Assembly: GCA_965228005.1 (NCBI GenBank)
Contig: CBDDGV010000004.1
Location: 1,294,280 to 1,358,279 of the forward strand
From: JBCCXZ01 sp965228005
GTDB taxonomy: Bacteria; Planctomycetota; Planctomycetia; Pirellulales; Lacipirellulaceae
Direction of reading: 5' to 3'
Length of the DNA: 64,000 nt
A program made the translations under genes and the position numbers. The first letter of the stretch is position 1; each line of letters starts with the position of its first letter. Positions 27,227-36,600 of the stretch are shown here, in pieces. The notes under the pieces were generated by a model. That model was not told the origin of the DNA. It did no database searches and saw only the letters and a list, made by a program, of their open reading frames with translations.

Positions 27227-27403
27227 GGTCGAGCCGCCGATTCTCGTATTGGGTCGATTTCCCCTCCTGGAAAATAATATAAATTTATTCTTGGGCTTGT
27301 TGCCCACAGAAATGGTTATAGCGAGGGTGAAGAAAAGTACAAGGACTAAAGCAGAAACGCACAGAAGTGCGGTCAAAAGAGGCACGACGCAGAGCTCGGC
27401 CTG

Positions 27404-28777
27404 CTAGCCGTCCTGCCCCAGGGTCCGCTTCCGGCGGAGCAGGTGGTGGTAGTGCTGGGCGAACCGGTGGGCCTCGTCCCGCACGTACTGCAGCAGCCGC
27501 AGGGCGAAAGAGTGCCGCGTAAGCCGCAGCGGCTCCGGCTCGCCCATCCGGTAGATCAGCTCTTCCTTCTTCGCCAGCGACAGCACCAGCGGGGGCTCGA
27601 TCTGGAGTGCCTCGAACGCCTGGAGCACCCGGCTGAGCTGCCCCTTGCCGCCGTCGATCAGCAGGATATCCGGCCGGCTCAGGGCGCCGTCGTCCGCGGG
27701 CCGGAACCGCCGCGAGACCACCTCCTGCATGCTGGCAAAGTCGTCGACGCCCTTCACCTCGCGGATGCGGTACCGCCGGTACCCCGGCTTGAACGGCAGC
27801 CCGTCGATGAACTGCACCTGGCTCGCCACGGTCTCCTCGCCCGCCAGGTGGGCGATGTCCATCCCCTCGATCGTCCGCGGCTGCTCGCTCAGTTGCAGCA
27901 CCTTCTGCAAGCCGGCCAGCCCCTTCTTGGGGTCGACGTAGAACACCTCCGGTTGCTCGTGGGTCTCCAGGTCTCCGCGGTCGCTAAGCGACTCGATCAT
28001 CTGGATCTCGTCCCGCAACCGGGCCGCCAGCTCGAATCGCAACTCGTCCGACGCCTGCTGCATCTCCGCCCGCATCTCCTTGAGCAGCGACTTTCGGTTG
28101 CCGTCTAGGAATTGCCGCAGCCGGGCGATGTCTTTGCGGTAGTCCTGCTTTGAGATCGACAGGTTGCACGGCGCTGTGCATTGCTGGATCGACGCGAGCA
28201 GGCAGGGGCGGAACCAACGCCAGCGCTCGTCGTCCTCCTCGATGTCGAGCGAGCACGTGCGGAACTGGAACACGCGCTGCAGCGCCTGGAGCGCACCGCG
28301 CAGGCTGCCAACGTTCGCGAACGGGCCGTACAGCTTCACGCCCGAGCTGCGCGGCTCGCGTGTGATCTCCACCCGCGGGAAGTCCTCGTGGGTCGTCACC
28401 TGCAGGTAGGGGAAGGTCTTGTCGTCCCGCAGCTCGCGGTTGTAGGGGGGCTGGATGTCTTTCACGAGCCGAGACTCGATCAGCAGCGCGTCGACCTCGC
28501 TCTCGGCTTCCATGAAGTCGACGTCGTACGCCTCCTTCACCAGCCGCTCGGTCCGCTGGTCTTCGGCCGCGGCCCGCAGGAAGTAGCTGCCGACTCGTGC
28601 GCGGAGGTTCTTTGCCTTGCCCACGTACAGGACGCGACCCGCCTGGTCCTGGAAGAGGTACACACCCGGCGTGTCGGGGAATTTCGTGCGCACTTTTTCG
28701 GCTGCGCGCTGAAAGAACTCCGCCTGAGTCTTCGGCGTATCCGTGGGCTGCTCGTTCGTGTCGGGGGCGTCGGCCAT
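27404..28777 (-). CDS. uvrC: UvrC excinuclease subunit lacking the C-terminal HhH region
   Basis: UvrC makes the dual incision in nucleotide excision repair with UvrB. Present are the GIY-YIG domain (PGVYLFQDQAGRVLYVGKAK, residues 37-56), a Cys-containing region (FRTCSLDI, RPCLLASIQQCTAPC), the UVR motif (LRQFLDGNRKSLL to LAARLRDEI, about 220-265) and the RNase H-like endonuclease (EGMDIAHLAGE, PDILLIDGGKGQL, AKKEELIY). The protein ends after HHLLRRKRTLGQDG at residue 457, where a typical UvrC (about 600 aa) continues into the helix-hairpin-helix domain. No HhH-like sequence is visible in any frame just downstream. Expressed alone on the minus strand, 50 nt after the phosphohexomutase start side region. 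Confidence 0.93.
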   Translation of the reverse strand: MADAPDTNEQPTDTPKTQAEFFQRAAEKVRTKFPDTPGVYLFQDQAGRVLYVGKAKNLRARVGSYFLRAAAEDQRTERLVKEAYDVDFMEAESEVDALLIESRLVKDIQPPYNRELRDDKTFPYLQVTTHEDFPRVEITREPRSSGVKLYGPFANVGSLRGALQALQRVFQFRTCSLDIEEDDERWRWFRPCLLASIQQCTAPCNLSISKQDYRKDIARLRQFLDGNRKSLLKEMRAEMQQASDELRFELAARLRDEIQMIESLSDRGDLETHEQPEVFYVDPKKGLAGLQKVLQLSEQPRTIEGMDIAHLAGEETVASQVQFIDGLPFKPGYRRYRIREVKGVDDFASMQEVVSRRFRPADDGALSRPDILLIDGGKGQLSRVLQAFEALQIEPPLVLSLAKKEELIYRMGEPEPLRLTRHSFALRLLQYVRDEAHRFAQHYHHLLRRKRTLGQDG

Positions 28778-28827
28778 CGGTTCCTATCGTAGGCAACGCC
28801 CTAAGAACCGACTACGCGGGCCGCCCG

Positions 28828-30633
28828 TCACACGCCCGCGAATGCCCGCAGGCTCGCCTCCACCGCGTCGAGCCGTGCTTGCAGCTGGGACTTGGTTTCT
28901 TCCAGGTCGGCGAGCTGCTCGGCCGGCTCGTAGGCGAACATGTAGAGCTTGATCTTCGGCTCGGTGCCGCTCGGGCGGATCGCCACGTAGTTGCCGTCGG
29001 CAGAAAAGTCGAGGATCACCAGGTCACCGGTCGGGCCCTCCAGCGGCGACTTGGCGCCGCCGGGATCCAACGTCTCGTTGTTCAGGTAGTCCCGCACCTT
29101 GGCGACCGCCATCCCGCCCACCTCGCTCGGCGGGGCCGAGCGGAACGAAGCCATCACCTCCTTCATGCGGGCCATGCCCTCGCTGCCGGGCATCTGCACG
29201 GAGATCGTCCGCTCGGCGTGGGCGCCGTGCTGCCAGAACAGTGCGTCGAGTTTCTGGTGCAGCGTCTGCCCGTCGGCCTTCAGCCGGGCGGACAGTTCGC
29301 ACAGCAGCAGAGCCGCGACCGCCCCGTCCTTGTCCCGCACGTGCTTGCCGGCCATGTACCCGTGCGATTCTTCGGTGCCGTAGAGGAAGCCCTCCGGCCC
29401 CTCGGAGTCGATCACTCCGGCGATCCACTTGAACCCGACGAGCAGGTCCCCGAACGTACGGACCCCATAGCTGTCCGCGATCCGCCGCAGCAGGTTCGTC
29501 GTGACCAGGGTTGTCACGATGAAGCTCTTCTCATCGATCAGCCCGGCGTCGCGGCGCGTCTCCAGCACGTAGTCGCCCAAGAGGGCGCCGATCTGGTTGC
29601 CGCTGAGCGTTGCCCAAGAAGAATCGGCGTCGGGCGTCAGCGGGGCGGAGACGCCGATGCGGTCGCAGTCGGGGTCGCTCGCCACGGCGATGTCCGCCCC
29701 GACCGACCGGGCGTGCTCGACGATCGAATCGAACACCGGCGGGTTTTCTGGGTTGGACACGTGCCCCGGCACGTTGGGGAAGTCGCCGTCCGGCTCCGCG
29801 TGCGGGCCGAAGACCTCAACGTCTTCAAACCCTGCGCCCGCGAGCACAGGCGACACGGCCGAGCCGCCCACGCCGTGCAGCGGCGAGTAGATCACCTTCA
29901 GCTCCCGCGGCCCATCGGTTGACTGTTCGAGCACCGCCTGGATGAACGCCGCGTCGACTTCGTCTTGGCACTTCACGATCCGTCCGTCCGCAAGCGCCTC
30001 GTCGAACGGCGTCCGGACGAGCTCTTCCACCCGGCCAACCTCGTCGATCACGCCCTTGTCGTGCGGCGGCAGGAGCTGTCCGCCGGTCGACCAGTACGCC
30101 TTCACCGCGTTGTCGCTCGGCGGGTTGTGGCTCGCGGTGACCATGATGCCGCAAGAGCACGACTTGAACCGCACCAGGAACGAGAGCTCCGGCGTACTCC
30201 GAAAGCCTTCCAGGAAATAGACCTTAAACCCCGCAGCGACCATAATCTCCGAACACAGCTGCGCAAACTCCGGCGAGCGGTGCCGCGTGTCGTAGGCGAT
30301 GGCGCACGCGAGCTCGCCAGAGCCGTCGCGGTGGGCTTTCACGTAGGTCGCCAGGCCCTGGGCGCTCTCGCCGATCGTGCGGTCGTTGATCGCGTTCGAG
30401 CCGATGGGGTACATCTTCCCGCGGCGGCCGCCGGTTCCGAACGGGATCGTCGTCCAGAAGGCGTCGTCCAGCTCCTGCCACTTGCCCGACGTGATGTGCT
30501 CGGCCACCTCGGCGGCGTAATCGGCGTAGCGAGGCTGGGTCAGCCACGCCCCGATGTTCTCGGCCGCCTTCGGGGTGATTTTCGACTCGCCCTGGGCTTG
30601 CTCGACGAGGGACAGCAGTTGCTCGGTGTTCAT
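28828..30633 (-). CDS. Alpha-D-phosphohexomutase (phosphoglucomutase/phosphomannomutase)
   Basis: The 601-residue protein from ATG 30633 has all motifs of the phosphohexomutase family: FGTGGRRGKM, the phosphoserine loop VTASHNPPSDN, the Mg-binding DPDCDRIG, the sugar loop YGTEESHGY and the phosphate loop RPSGTEPKIK. Its length fits the phosphoglucomutase/phosphomannomutase group near PgmB2/ManB. It interconverts hexose 1- and 6-phosphates for glycan and glycogen synthesis. Twenty-four upstream in-frame codons lack a ribosome site. Divergent from the cytochrome gene; uvrC lies downstream in the same direction. Confidence 0.95.
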   Translation of the reverse strand: MNTEQLLSLVEQAQGESKITPKAAENIGAWLTQPRYADYAAEVAEHITSGKWQELDDAFWTTIPFGTGGRRGKMYPIGSNAINDRTIGESAQGLATYVKAHRDGSGELACAIAYDTRHRSPEFAQLCSEIMVAAGFKVYFLEGFRSTPELSFLVRFKSCSCGIMVTASHNPPSDNAVKAYWSTGGQLLPPHDKGVIDEVGRVEELVRTPFDEALADGRIVKCQDEVDAAFIQAVLEQSTDGPRELKVIYSPLHGVGGSAVSPVLAGAGFEDVEVFGPHAEPDGDFPNVPGHVSNPENPPVFDSIVEHARSVGADIAVASDPDCDRIGVSAPLTPDADSSWATLSGNQIGALLGDYVLETRRDAGLIDEKSFIVTTLVTTNLLRRIADSYGVRTFGDLLVGFKWIAGVIDSEGPEGFLYGTEESHGYMAGKHVRDKDGAVAALLLCELSARLKADGQTLHQKLDALFWQHGAHAERTISVQMPGSEGMARMKEVMASFRSAPPSEVGGMAVAKVRDYLNNETLDPGGAKSPLEGPTGDLVILDFSADGNYVAIRPSGTEPKIKLYMFAYEPAEQLADLEETKSQLQARLDAVEASLRAFAGV

Positions 30634-30836
30634 GGGTCCGTCTGGGTAGGTCGCGGCCGGTGGTGAAAGGGGGTACGCTTGAGCAGACCCCGGTTGAATC
30701 CACAAAGTACCAAAGCCCCAGAAGCCCCGGCTAGTGCGTGTCGCACGGACGAGTTGCGTCTGCGGCGGCGTATCAGCCGAACGCTACAACGAAAGAGTCC
30801 CTACTCTTCGGAACGCTCGCTCTAGTGGACCTCCCT

Positions 30837-31775
30837 ATGCACCGTGCCGCTTCATGGATTGTTCTCATTGGCCTGGCCGCCGGGGCCGCGGATTGGACGG
30901 TCGCCGAGTCCGGGTCTGCCCCAGAAAAGGCCCCCCGCGCCCGGCCGCCCGAATGGGGCAAGGAAGCCGAGAGCGTGTTCTTCCCCGATGTCCGGGAGGT
31001 GCTGACTGGAGAACGGCCCGGCCCGGCCGGCGCCTCGGGGCGAGCCGCGCGGACGCGACCCGGCCCACAGCCGGCCGGCAAGGCCTGGTCGGACGCCGTG
31101 CCCGGCGAGGTGGTCGTCACCGAGATCAAACGGACCGTCGCCCAGCTCGAGGCCTCATTGGCCAGCCTCGGCAGGTTCCGAGGCGGCGGCAACGCCGCGG
31201 CAAGGAAGCACTTCAGCTGGCTCGCGCTCCTGCTGGCCGTCGTCGATGAGTTCGACGACGAGGTCCGCTGGAAGCGTGAAGCGGCCGGCTTGCGGGACTA
31301 CGCCGCCGCGGCCGCCGAGGCGTGCGGCGGCACGGACGAGGCGTCCTACCAACGCGCCAGCCTCGCGGGTCAGGATTTCGCCGACCTCGTCCGGGGCCAG
31401 CGGCCCTCCGTCTCAGACAGCCCGCCGGCCGACGATTGGTCGGACCTGGCTGACATGTCGCTGGTCATGCAGCGGATGGAGCAGTCGCTCGAAGAGCGGG
31501 TGAAGGCCGCGCTCGCCAACCGGAAGTCCTTCCGCCGGCTGTCGGACGAAGCGTCCCACGAGGCGGCTTTGCTCGCGATGCTGGCGGCGGCAACGGTCCA
31601 CGAAGGGGCCGACTACGCCGGCGACGGCGACTTCGAGACACTCGCCCAGAAGCTCCAGGTGTCCGCCAGCGACCTGAAGAAAGCACTGGACGATCGTGAG
31701 TACGAAGCGGCCCAGCAGGCCGGCGCCGCCGTCACCCGCTCGTGTTCCGAGTGTCACGAATCCTACCGGGGCTGA
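30837..31775 (+). CDS. Exported c-type cytochrome (cytochrome c' like)
   Basis: From the ATG at 30837 the product has 312 residues: an N-terminal signal peptide (ASWIVLIGLAAGAADWTVA), a Pro/Arg-rich linker and helical regions, and a single haem motif CSECH at the extreme C-terminus (SCSECHESYRG). The C-terminal CxxCH after a four-helix region is typical of cytochrome c' and related periplasmic cytochromes. A redox partner is not evident; the TlpA-like protein at 9.6 kb could help haem attachment, but this is speculation. Starts further upstream (30738) lack a signal peptide. Confidence 0.8.
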   Translation: MHRAASWIVLIGLAAGAADWTVAESGSAPEKAPRARPPEWGKEAESVFFPDVREVLTGERPGPAGASGRAARTRPGPQPAGKAWSDAVPGEVVVTEIKRTVAQLEASLASLGRFRGGGNAAARKHFSWLALLLAVVDEFDDEVRWKREAAGLRDYAAAAAEACGGTDEASYQRASLAGQDFADLVRGQRPSVSDSPPADDWSDLADMSLVMQRMEQSLEERVKAALANRKSFRRLSDEASHEAALLAMLAAATVHEGADYAGDGDFETLAQKLQVSASDLKKALDDREYEAAQQAGAAVTRSCSECHESYRG

Positions 31776-31795
31776 CCGGCCCCTGCCTTTCGATC

Positions 31796-31845
31796 GATAA
31801 CAGCACCGGTGCGTAAGTTGTTTGTTATCAGCAACTTGTGCTGTT
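31796..31845 (+). promoter_or_regulatory. Structured RNA element after the cytochrome gene (possible pseudoknot)
   Basis: Left arms AACAGCAC (31799-31806) and AAGTTG (31815-31820) pair with the contiguous right arms CAACTT (31832-31837) and GTGCTGTT (31838-31845). The 5' heptamer GATAACA (31796-31802) is complementary to TGTTATC (31823-31829) in the loop, so a pseudoknot or an alternative fold is possible. No T-run follows. Confidence 0.4.
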
Positions 31846-31963
31846 GCGTGGATTCCCCGGGCATGGGATTTGCCTTTTTCTTCAGAAGCGGCGAACCGGC
31901 CCGCGACGATGAGTGTCGTGGTTGTCGTGCCGGGCAGACGGTCTAAACGGGCAGGCTCATCGC

Positions 31964-31992
31964 TTGACCCGCGCCGGGATGCCTGACACACT
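31964..31992 (+). promoter_or_regulatory. Candidate promoter upstream of the small ORF and ECF sigma gene
   Basis: TTGACC (31964-31969), 17-nt spacer, CACACT (31987-31992). The -35 is good and the -10 weak. It would drive the ORF at 32070 and possibly the sigma factor gene. Confidence 0.3.
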
Positions 31993-32069
31993 CGAAAGGC
32001 CGGACCGTCCGGCTCGATTTTCCATCCACTCGGTTCTCTCCAGCAGCGCACCGCGCAGCGAGGGTCATC

Positions 32070-32372
32070 ATGCGTAAGTCTCAATTGAACGCCCGCACTC
32101 TTGGCAACTCCTTTGTTGGCCAGGTCGTCGCCGTCGTCGTTCGCAATGAGAAAACGCGCACGATTACCACGCGCATTCTCATGGCGCTGCTACCAATCGC
32201 CGAACGGCTCGGGCTGTCTCGGTCGGCAATGTATGCCGGCCTCATGGCGCCCGTGTATGCCGCAGGCGACTGCATGGGCCGGGCCCGGTCCAGTGCGTCC
32301 TGTACGGGCGCATCGTGGCAGGGCCCGTGGCAACGGCACGACCACGCGTTGTGCCGCCTGCCGGTTGCGTAG
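32070..32372 (+). CDS. Possible small protein upstream of the ECF sigma factor
   Basis: A 100-codon frame begins ATG with GAGGG 7-8 nt upstream (MRKSQLNARTLGNSFVGQ). The first 65 residues look protein-like, with a hydrophobic patch (RILMALLPIAERLGLS), while the last 35 (Cys, Trp, His rich) look less so. No family recognised. It sits 164 nt before the sigma gene in the same direction, so it could be a leader or regulator gene, or a chance ORF. Confidence 0.35.
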   Translation: MRKSQLNARTLGNSFVGQVVAVVVRNEKTRTITTRILMALLPIAERLGLSRSAMYAGLMAPVYAAGDCMGRARSSASCTGASWQGPWQRHDHALCRLPVA

Positions 32373-32536
32373 ATCGCCAAACCGCTTGGCAATCTAGCTC
32401 CACCGCAGGCCGCCGCCCGGACCCGCGCCGACGATCCCTCGCGATCGTGCTGCGTTCCCGTGTCGGCCGTCTGTGATACCCATTCCCCATCCGCGGGCCC
32501 GCCGCGTCGGGCTCCCCGGTGGAACCGGAGAGAATC

Positions 32537-33115
32537 ATGGCTACCGCTACCCTCGATGAAACCCAGCTCCAAGACGCCACCACCGCCGAGCTCGTGCTCG
32601 CCGCGCAGGACGGCTGCCGCGACTCGTACGGCGAGCTCGCCGACCGGTTCGGCCGCATGATCTACGCCGTCTGCCGCCAGCGGCTCCGGGACGACTCGGA
32701 GGCCCAGGAGGTTTCGCAGGAGGTGCTGATCAAGGCGCTGGAGAAGCTGCACCAGCTCAAGGAGCCGGCCGCGTTTGCGGGCTGGGTCCGGTCGATCGCC
32801 GTGCGGCAGTCGATCAACCGCGGAACGCGGCGTCCGCCGGGAGTTTCCGTCGAGCCGCAGACTCTGGAGTGCCTGCAGGAAGGCGGCGGCAGCCCCTACG
32901 AGTCGGTCGTCGCCGACGAGCGTGCCGACCACCTGCACGCCGGCCTGCACCGGCTCGGGCAGCTCGACCGCACCACGCTGGTAGCCTTCTACCTGCGGGG
33001 ACGGTCGCTGGCCGAGATGAGCGACGACTTCGACGCGCCGGTCGGCACGATCAAGCGTCGACTGCACGTCGCTCGGAAGCGACTCGCTAAGGAGCTGGAA
33101 TTCCTGGCTGTTTGA
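32537..33115 (+). CDS. ECF-type RNA polymerase sigma factor
   Basis: The 192-residue product from ATG 32537 (GGAGAG about 6 nt upstream) has sigma region 2 at about 28-97 (DSYGELADRFGRMIYAVC, AQEVSQEVLIKALEKL, FAGWVRSIAVRQSIN) and region 4 at about 137-188 (LGQLDRTTLVAFYLRG, LAEMSDDFDAPVGTIK, RRLHVARKRLAKEL). There is no region 1 or 3, so it is an ECF/sigma-70-like factor of a planctomycete type. No anti-sigma factor gene is recognisable nearby. A hairpin GCCCGG/CCGGGC lies about 24 nt downstream. Confidence 0.92.
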   Translation: MATATLDETQLQDATTAELVLAAQDGCRDSYGELADRFGRMIYAVCRQRLRDDSEAQEVSQEVLIKALEKLHQLKEPAAFAGWVRSIAVRQSINRGTRRPPGVSVEPQTLECLQEGGGSPYESVVADERADHLHAGLHRLGQLDRTTLVAFYLRGRSLAEMSDDFDAPVGTIKRRLHVARKRLAKELEFLAV

Positions 33116-33137
33116 CGCTGGAGTGTTTGACGCTGGC

Positions 33138-33157
33138 GCCCGGCACACCGGGCGTCG
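33138..33157 (+). terminator. Possible hairpin after the ECF sigma gene
   Basis: GCCCGG-CACA-CCGGGC lies about 24 nt after the stop, preceded by a small tandem duplication of TTTGACGCTGG. No T-run, so the assignment is weak. Confidence 0.35.
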
Positions 33158-33232
33158 CTGGGTGAGAACGCGGCGTGGCGGGAGCGGAGCTCTCGCCGCG
33201 CCGTTTCCCGTTTCCCGTCTCAGAGGGTTCCG

Positions 33233-33640
33233 CTACAGGTTCCGCCAGCCCCAAACGGCGGCGGAGGCCCAGCCGACCAGCATGCTCAGGCCCCCGAGGG
33301 GCGTGATCGCGCCGAGCCAGCGGAGGTTCGAGCCCACAAAAGTCAGCCCGTAGAGCGACCCGCAGAACAGCAGCACGCCGACGAGGAACCCGCCCGCGGC
33401 GACCGCCGGGACGGCTGTGCCTGCCCGGGAAGCGGCGGTTGCGAGGACCAGCAGCGCAAGCGCGTGGTACATCTGGTACCGCACGCCCGTCTCGAACCAA
33501 CCGAGCCGCTTGCTCAGTTCGTCGCCGTAGCCCAGGCCCTCGATGCGGCCTGCCAGGCCGTGGGCCCCGAAGGCGCCAAGCCCGACGGCCGAGCCCGCCA
33601 GGACCGCGGCGATCACAAACACAAGTCGTGCGCTGAACAT
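33233..33640 (-). CDS. DUF423 small integral membrane protein
   Basis: The 135-residue protein has four hydrophobic segments (ARLVFVIAAVLAGSAVGLGA, HALALLVLATAAS, AAGGFLVGVLLFCGSLYGLT, LGGLSMLVGWASAAVWG) and the DUF423/YgdD signature GAFGAHGL plus YQMYHALALL. The function of the family is unknown. It lies 34 nt after the secretin gene on the same strand and might be co-transcribed. Confidence 0.9.
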   Translation of the reverse strand: MFSARLVFVIAAVLAGSAVGLGAFGAHGLAGRIEGLGYGDELSKRLGWFETGVRYQMYHALALLVLATAASRAGTAVPAVAAGGFLVGVLLFCGSLYGLTFVGSNLRWLGAITPLGGLSMLVGWASAAVWGWRNL

Positions 33641-33674
33641 GCTCTCCGCCGATCGTTCTCCAGGTTAGGCGAGG

Positions 33675-36600
33675 CTACTCGGTCGCGATGCCGAGCCGCT
33701 CCTCTTCCTCTTCCTGGATAATAATCCGCGGGGTCACCATCATCATCAAGCTGTCCGTGCTCCGGCCGATGCCGACGTTGCGGAACAACCGGTCGATGTA
33801 GGGCACCTTGCTGAGGATCGGCACGCCGAACTCGCTGCGGCCTTCCGAAAGCCGTTTGATGCCGCCCAGCAGCACCGTGCCGCCGTCCGGCACGCTCACC
33901 GTCGTACTCACGGAGATGACCTCGAACGTCGGCAGCTGTACCGTGGTGCCGCTCGTGATGGTCTCATTAGCCCCGTCCGACGACTCGTTGTTGCCGTCGT
34001 CGTCCTCGTCGGTCGAGCCGCTCGAGGAGCTGGACGTCGTGGAGCCCTCGAACGTGAACGTGTCGACGTCGCCGATCTGGCTGAAGAAGGGCACCAGCGT
34101 CAGCCGCACGTAGCGGCGGTCGTCGGAGACCACGGCCTGCACGGTCATCATCGTGCCCTCGGAGAGCACCACGATCACCGGCTGCTGGGCCGCCGCGAAC
34201 TCGCCGACCACCGGGATCACGCTGATCACGAATGGGACGAAGGACGAGTCGACCACGATGCCCTGCTGGCCGTTCAGCAGCGTCACCTTCGGGGCGTTCA
34301 AGATGTTCGTTCGCGTGTCGCCCTGAGAGGCTTCGATCAGGAAGAACGCCTCGATGTCGCTCAGGATGGCGAAGCCGAAGGTCGAGATCGCCTGCGTCTG
34401 TCCGCCGATCGTCGGCGTCGTCAGAGCGAAGCTGTCTTGACTGAACGGCACGTCAAGGTCAGCGGTGAAGGCGGAGGCCCCGCCGCCGAGGTCGGTGATG
34501 CCCACCGTAGCGCTGGCGCGGGGGGGCTCGAACGGGTTGAACGGTGCTCCTGTGGGGAACGGCGGGCCTGACAGGTCGGTGATCCCGCTCCCGTCTTCGA
34601 TGTTGAAGTCGAAGTCGATGCCGATCCGCTCGAAGAAGTCGTCCTGCAGCCGGATGAACCGCACCTCGATCGTCACTTGCAGGTCCTGCAGTCGACGCAG
34701 CTGCTCCAGCAGGTCGGAGATCTGCTCGTGCACCCGCTGCGTCTGGCTGATCACGAGGCTGAGGTTGGTCGGGAAGGGCTGGATCTCGCCCTCGCCCGTG
34801 CCGTTCTCCATCCAGCTGTCGTGCTCGACGGTCGAGACGATCAGGTCGATCAGCGAGTCGAAGTCGGCGTTGGCCGCCGCGCCGAGGCCGCCGGGGCCGC
34901 CGCCCATCGGCGAACCGCCGCTGCTGATGGCTCCCGCCCCGAGTTGCTGGGCCAGCGCGTTCGCTCCGCCGGTCATCCCGGGTGCGCCCGGCTGGTTATC
35001 CGCAACCACCGCCACCGGGCCCGGCACGCCGGGTCCCTGGGCGTAACCCATCGAGGCGTAGGCGTCGTTGATCAAACCCTGCAGCCCGATATTGCTGCTC
35101 GGGATGAAGTTCGGGATGGGGATCACCAGGTCCGCCACGTCGTACGTCTTCGTGTAGACGTCGCCGTCGCGGAGCTGCTCGCTCGTGATCTTCAGCACCT
35201 CGTCCTTGATCATGTAGGTCAGGTGCAGCGGCTCGAGCACCAGGTTCAGCACGCTCTCCAGCGAGATCTCCTGGTTGAGGGTCAGTGAGACCGGTTCACT
35301 GGCGCTCACGCCTTCCTGCTCCAGACCGCGCGGGTCGAGGTGGATGTTCACGCCCGTCAGCTGCGACAGACCCTCCATCACCTGCGACAGCGGCATCTCG
35401 TTGTAACGAGGCAGCACCGGGGTCTGCAGCTTCTTCTGGATCTGGATCTCCCGCAGCGGCCGACGCCGGTCGTCGTCGCCCGGGGCCCGGCGGTTCGCCA
35501 CCAGGTCCGGCCAATCGGGGTCGTAGGTGATCTCCTGCGTCGAGCTGAGCAGCGCGTCGGCCGATGTGCCGCGGATATCCAGGAACGCGCCCGCGACACC
35601 TTCCTCGCTCCGGGCGATGATGTCGCGGTTGAGCATCTCGCGGCGGATGAACTTCGCGTTCTGCCACACCTGCTGGGCGACCGGCTCCTCGGGGGCCATC
35701 TCGTACAGACGCTTCGCCACGACCTCCATCTCCGCGTAGCGGTGCTCGTCGCGGAGCGCATTGAACTGGTCCACCATCTCCGCCATCCGCTCGCGCACCT
35801 GCGCTTTCACGGCGTTGCGGCGGTCGATCTCCTCCAGCACCTTGCGGTTGGCTTCGTCGAGCTCCAACTCGGCGCTGTGGTCGTCGATGTACTGCTTCGT
35901 GTCCGAGAGGCTCAGGTCGATCCGCCGCAGCAGCTGCGTGCGGGTCTCGGTGTCGAGCGCCGAGTCGCGGATCAGCTCGCGCGTCTCGTTCAGGATCTTC
36001 AGCGACTCCATCGGGTCGCGCTCGCGGACCGCGGACGCCTCCGACTGACGCTTGCCGACCTCGGCCGAGAGCTGGCGGGCCAGCACGTTCTGGTTGGCGC
36101 CGGCTTGGCCGAGCAGCCCGCCTTGGGCAGAAGAGCCCCGCGATGGCGAGAGCATCTGCAGGTGGCCTTGGAGCCGCTGCTGGCTCAGCACGTCCAGCTC
36201 GTTGCGGCCCTTGTAGGCTTCTCGGAACAACCGCAACGCCTCCGCCCGGTCCCCGTTCTGCAAGGCCTGTTCGCCGCTCTTCAGCAGGTCGAACGCCCGA
36301 GAGGGTTCCGCGCCGAACAGGTCTTCGGCGGCGGGCAGCGGCAGAGGCTGGCTGCGCTGAGACTGGGCCAACCGGGGTGTTTGGGTTTCGGGCTGAGCGG
36401 CCGGCCCGCCAGGCAGCCGCATGAAGTCCGGCACGTCCGCAGAAGCCTGCTGGACGGCCTGCTTCTCCAACGCGGCCCGACGCAGGTCGAAGGCCAGCTT
36501 CGAGGGGCGGTCGTCGGTCGGGGCAAACTGCTCTTCGGGGATCTTCAACGCCTGCAGCTTTCGCGAGATGCGCTCGGCGGTCGCCAGGTCGCCCCGCTTG

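Noticed and set aside
27227..27385. Hydrophobic N-terminal extension of the mraZ frame (PLLTALLCVSALVLVLFF)
   Set aside because: It looks like translation of pyrimidine-rich and AT-rich upstream DNA; MraZ is cytoplasmic and its family start lies near LLLGEW.
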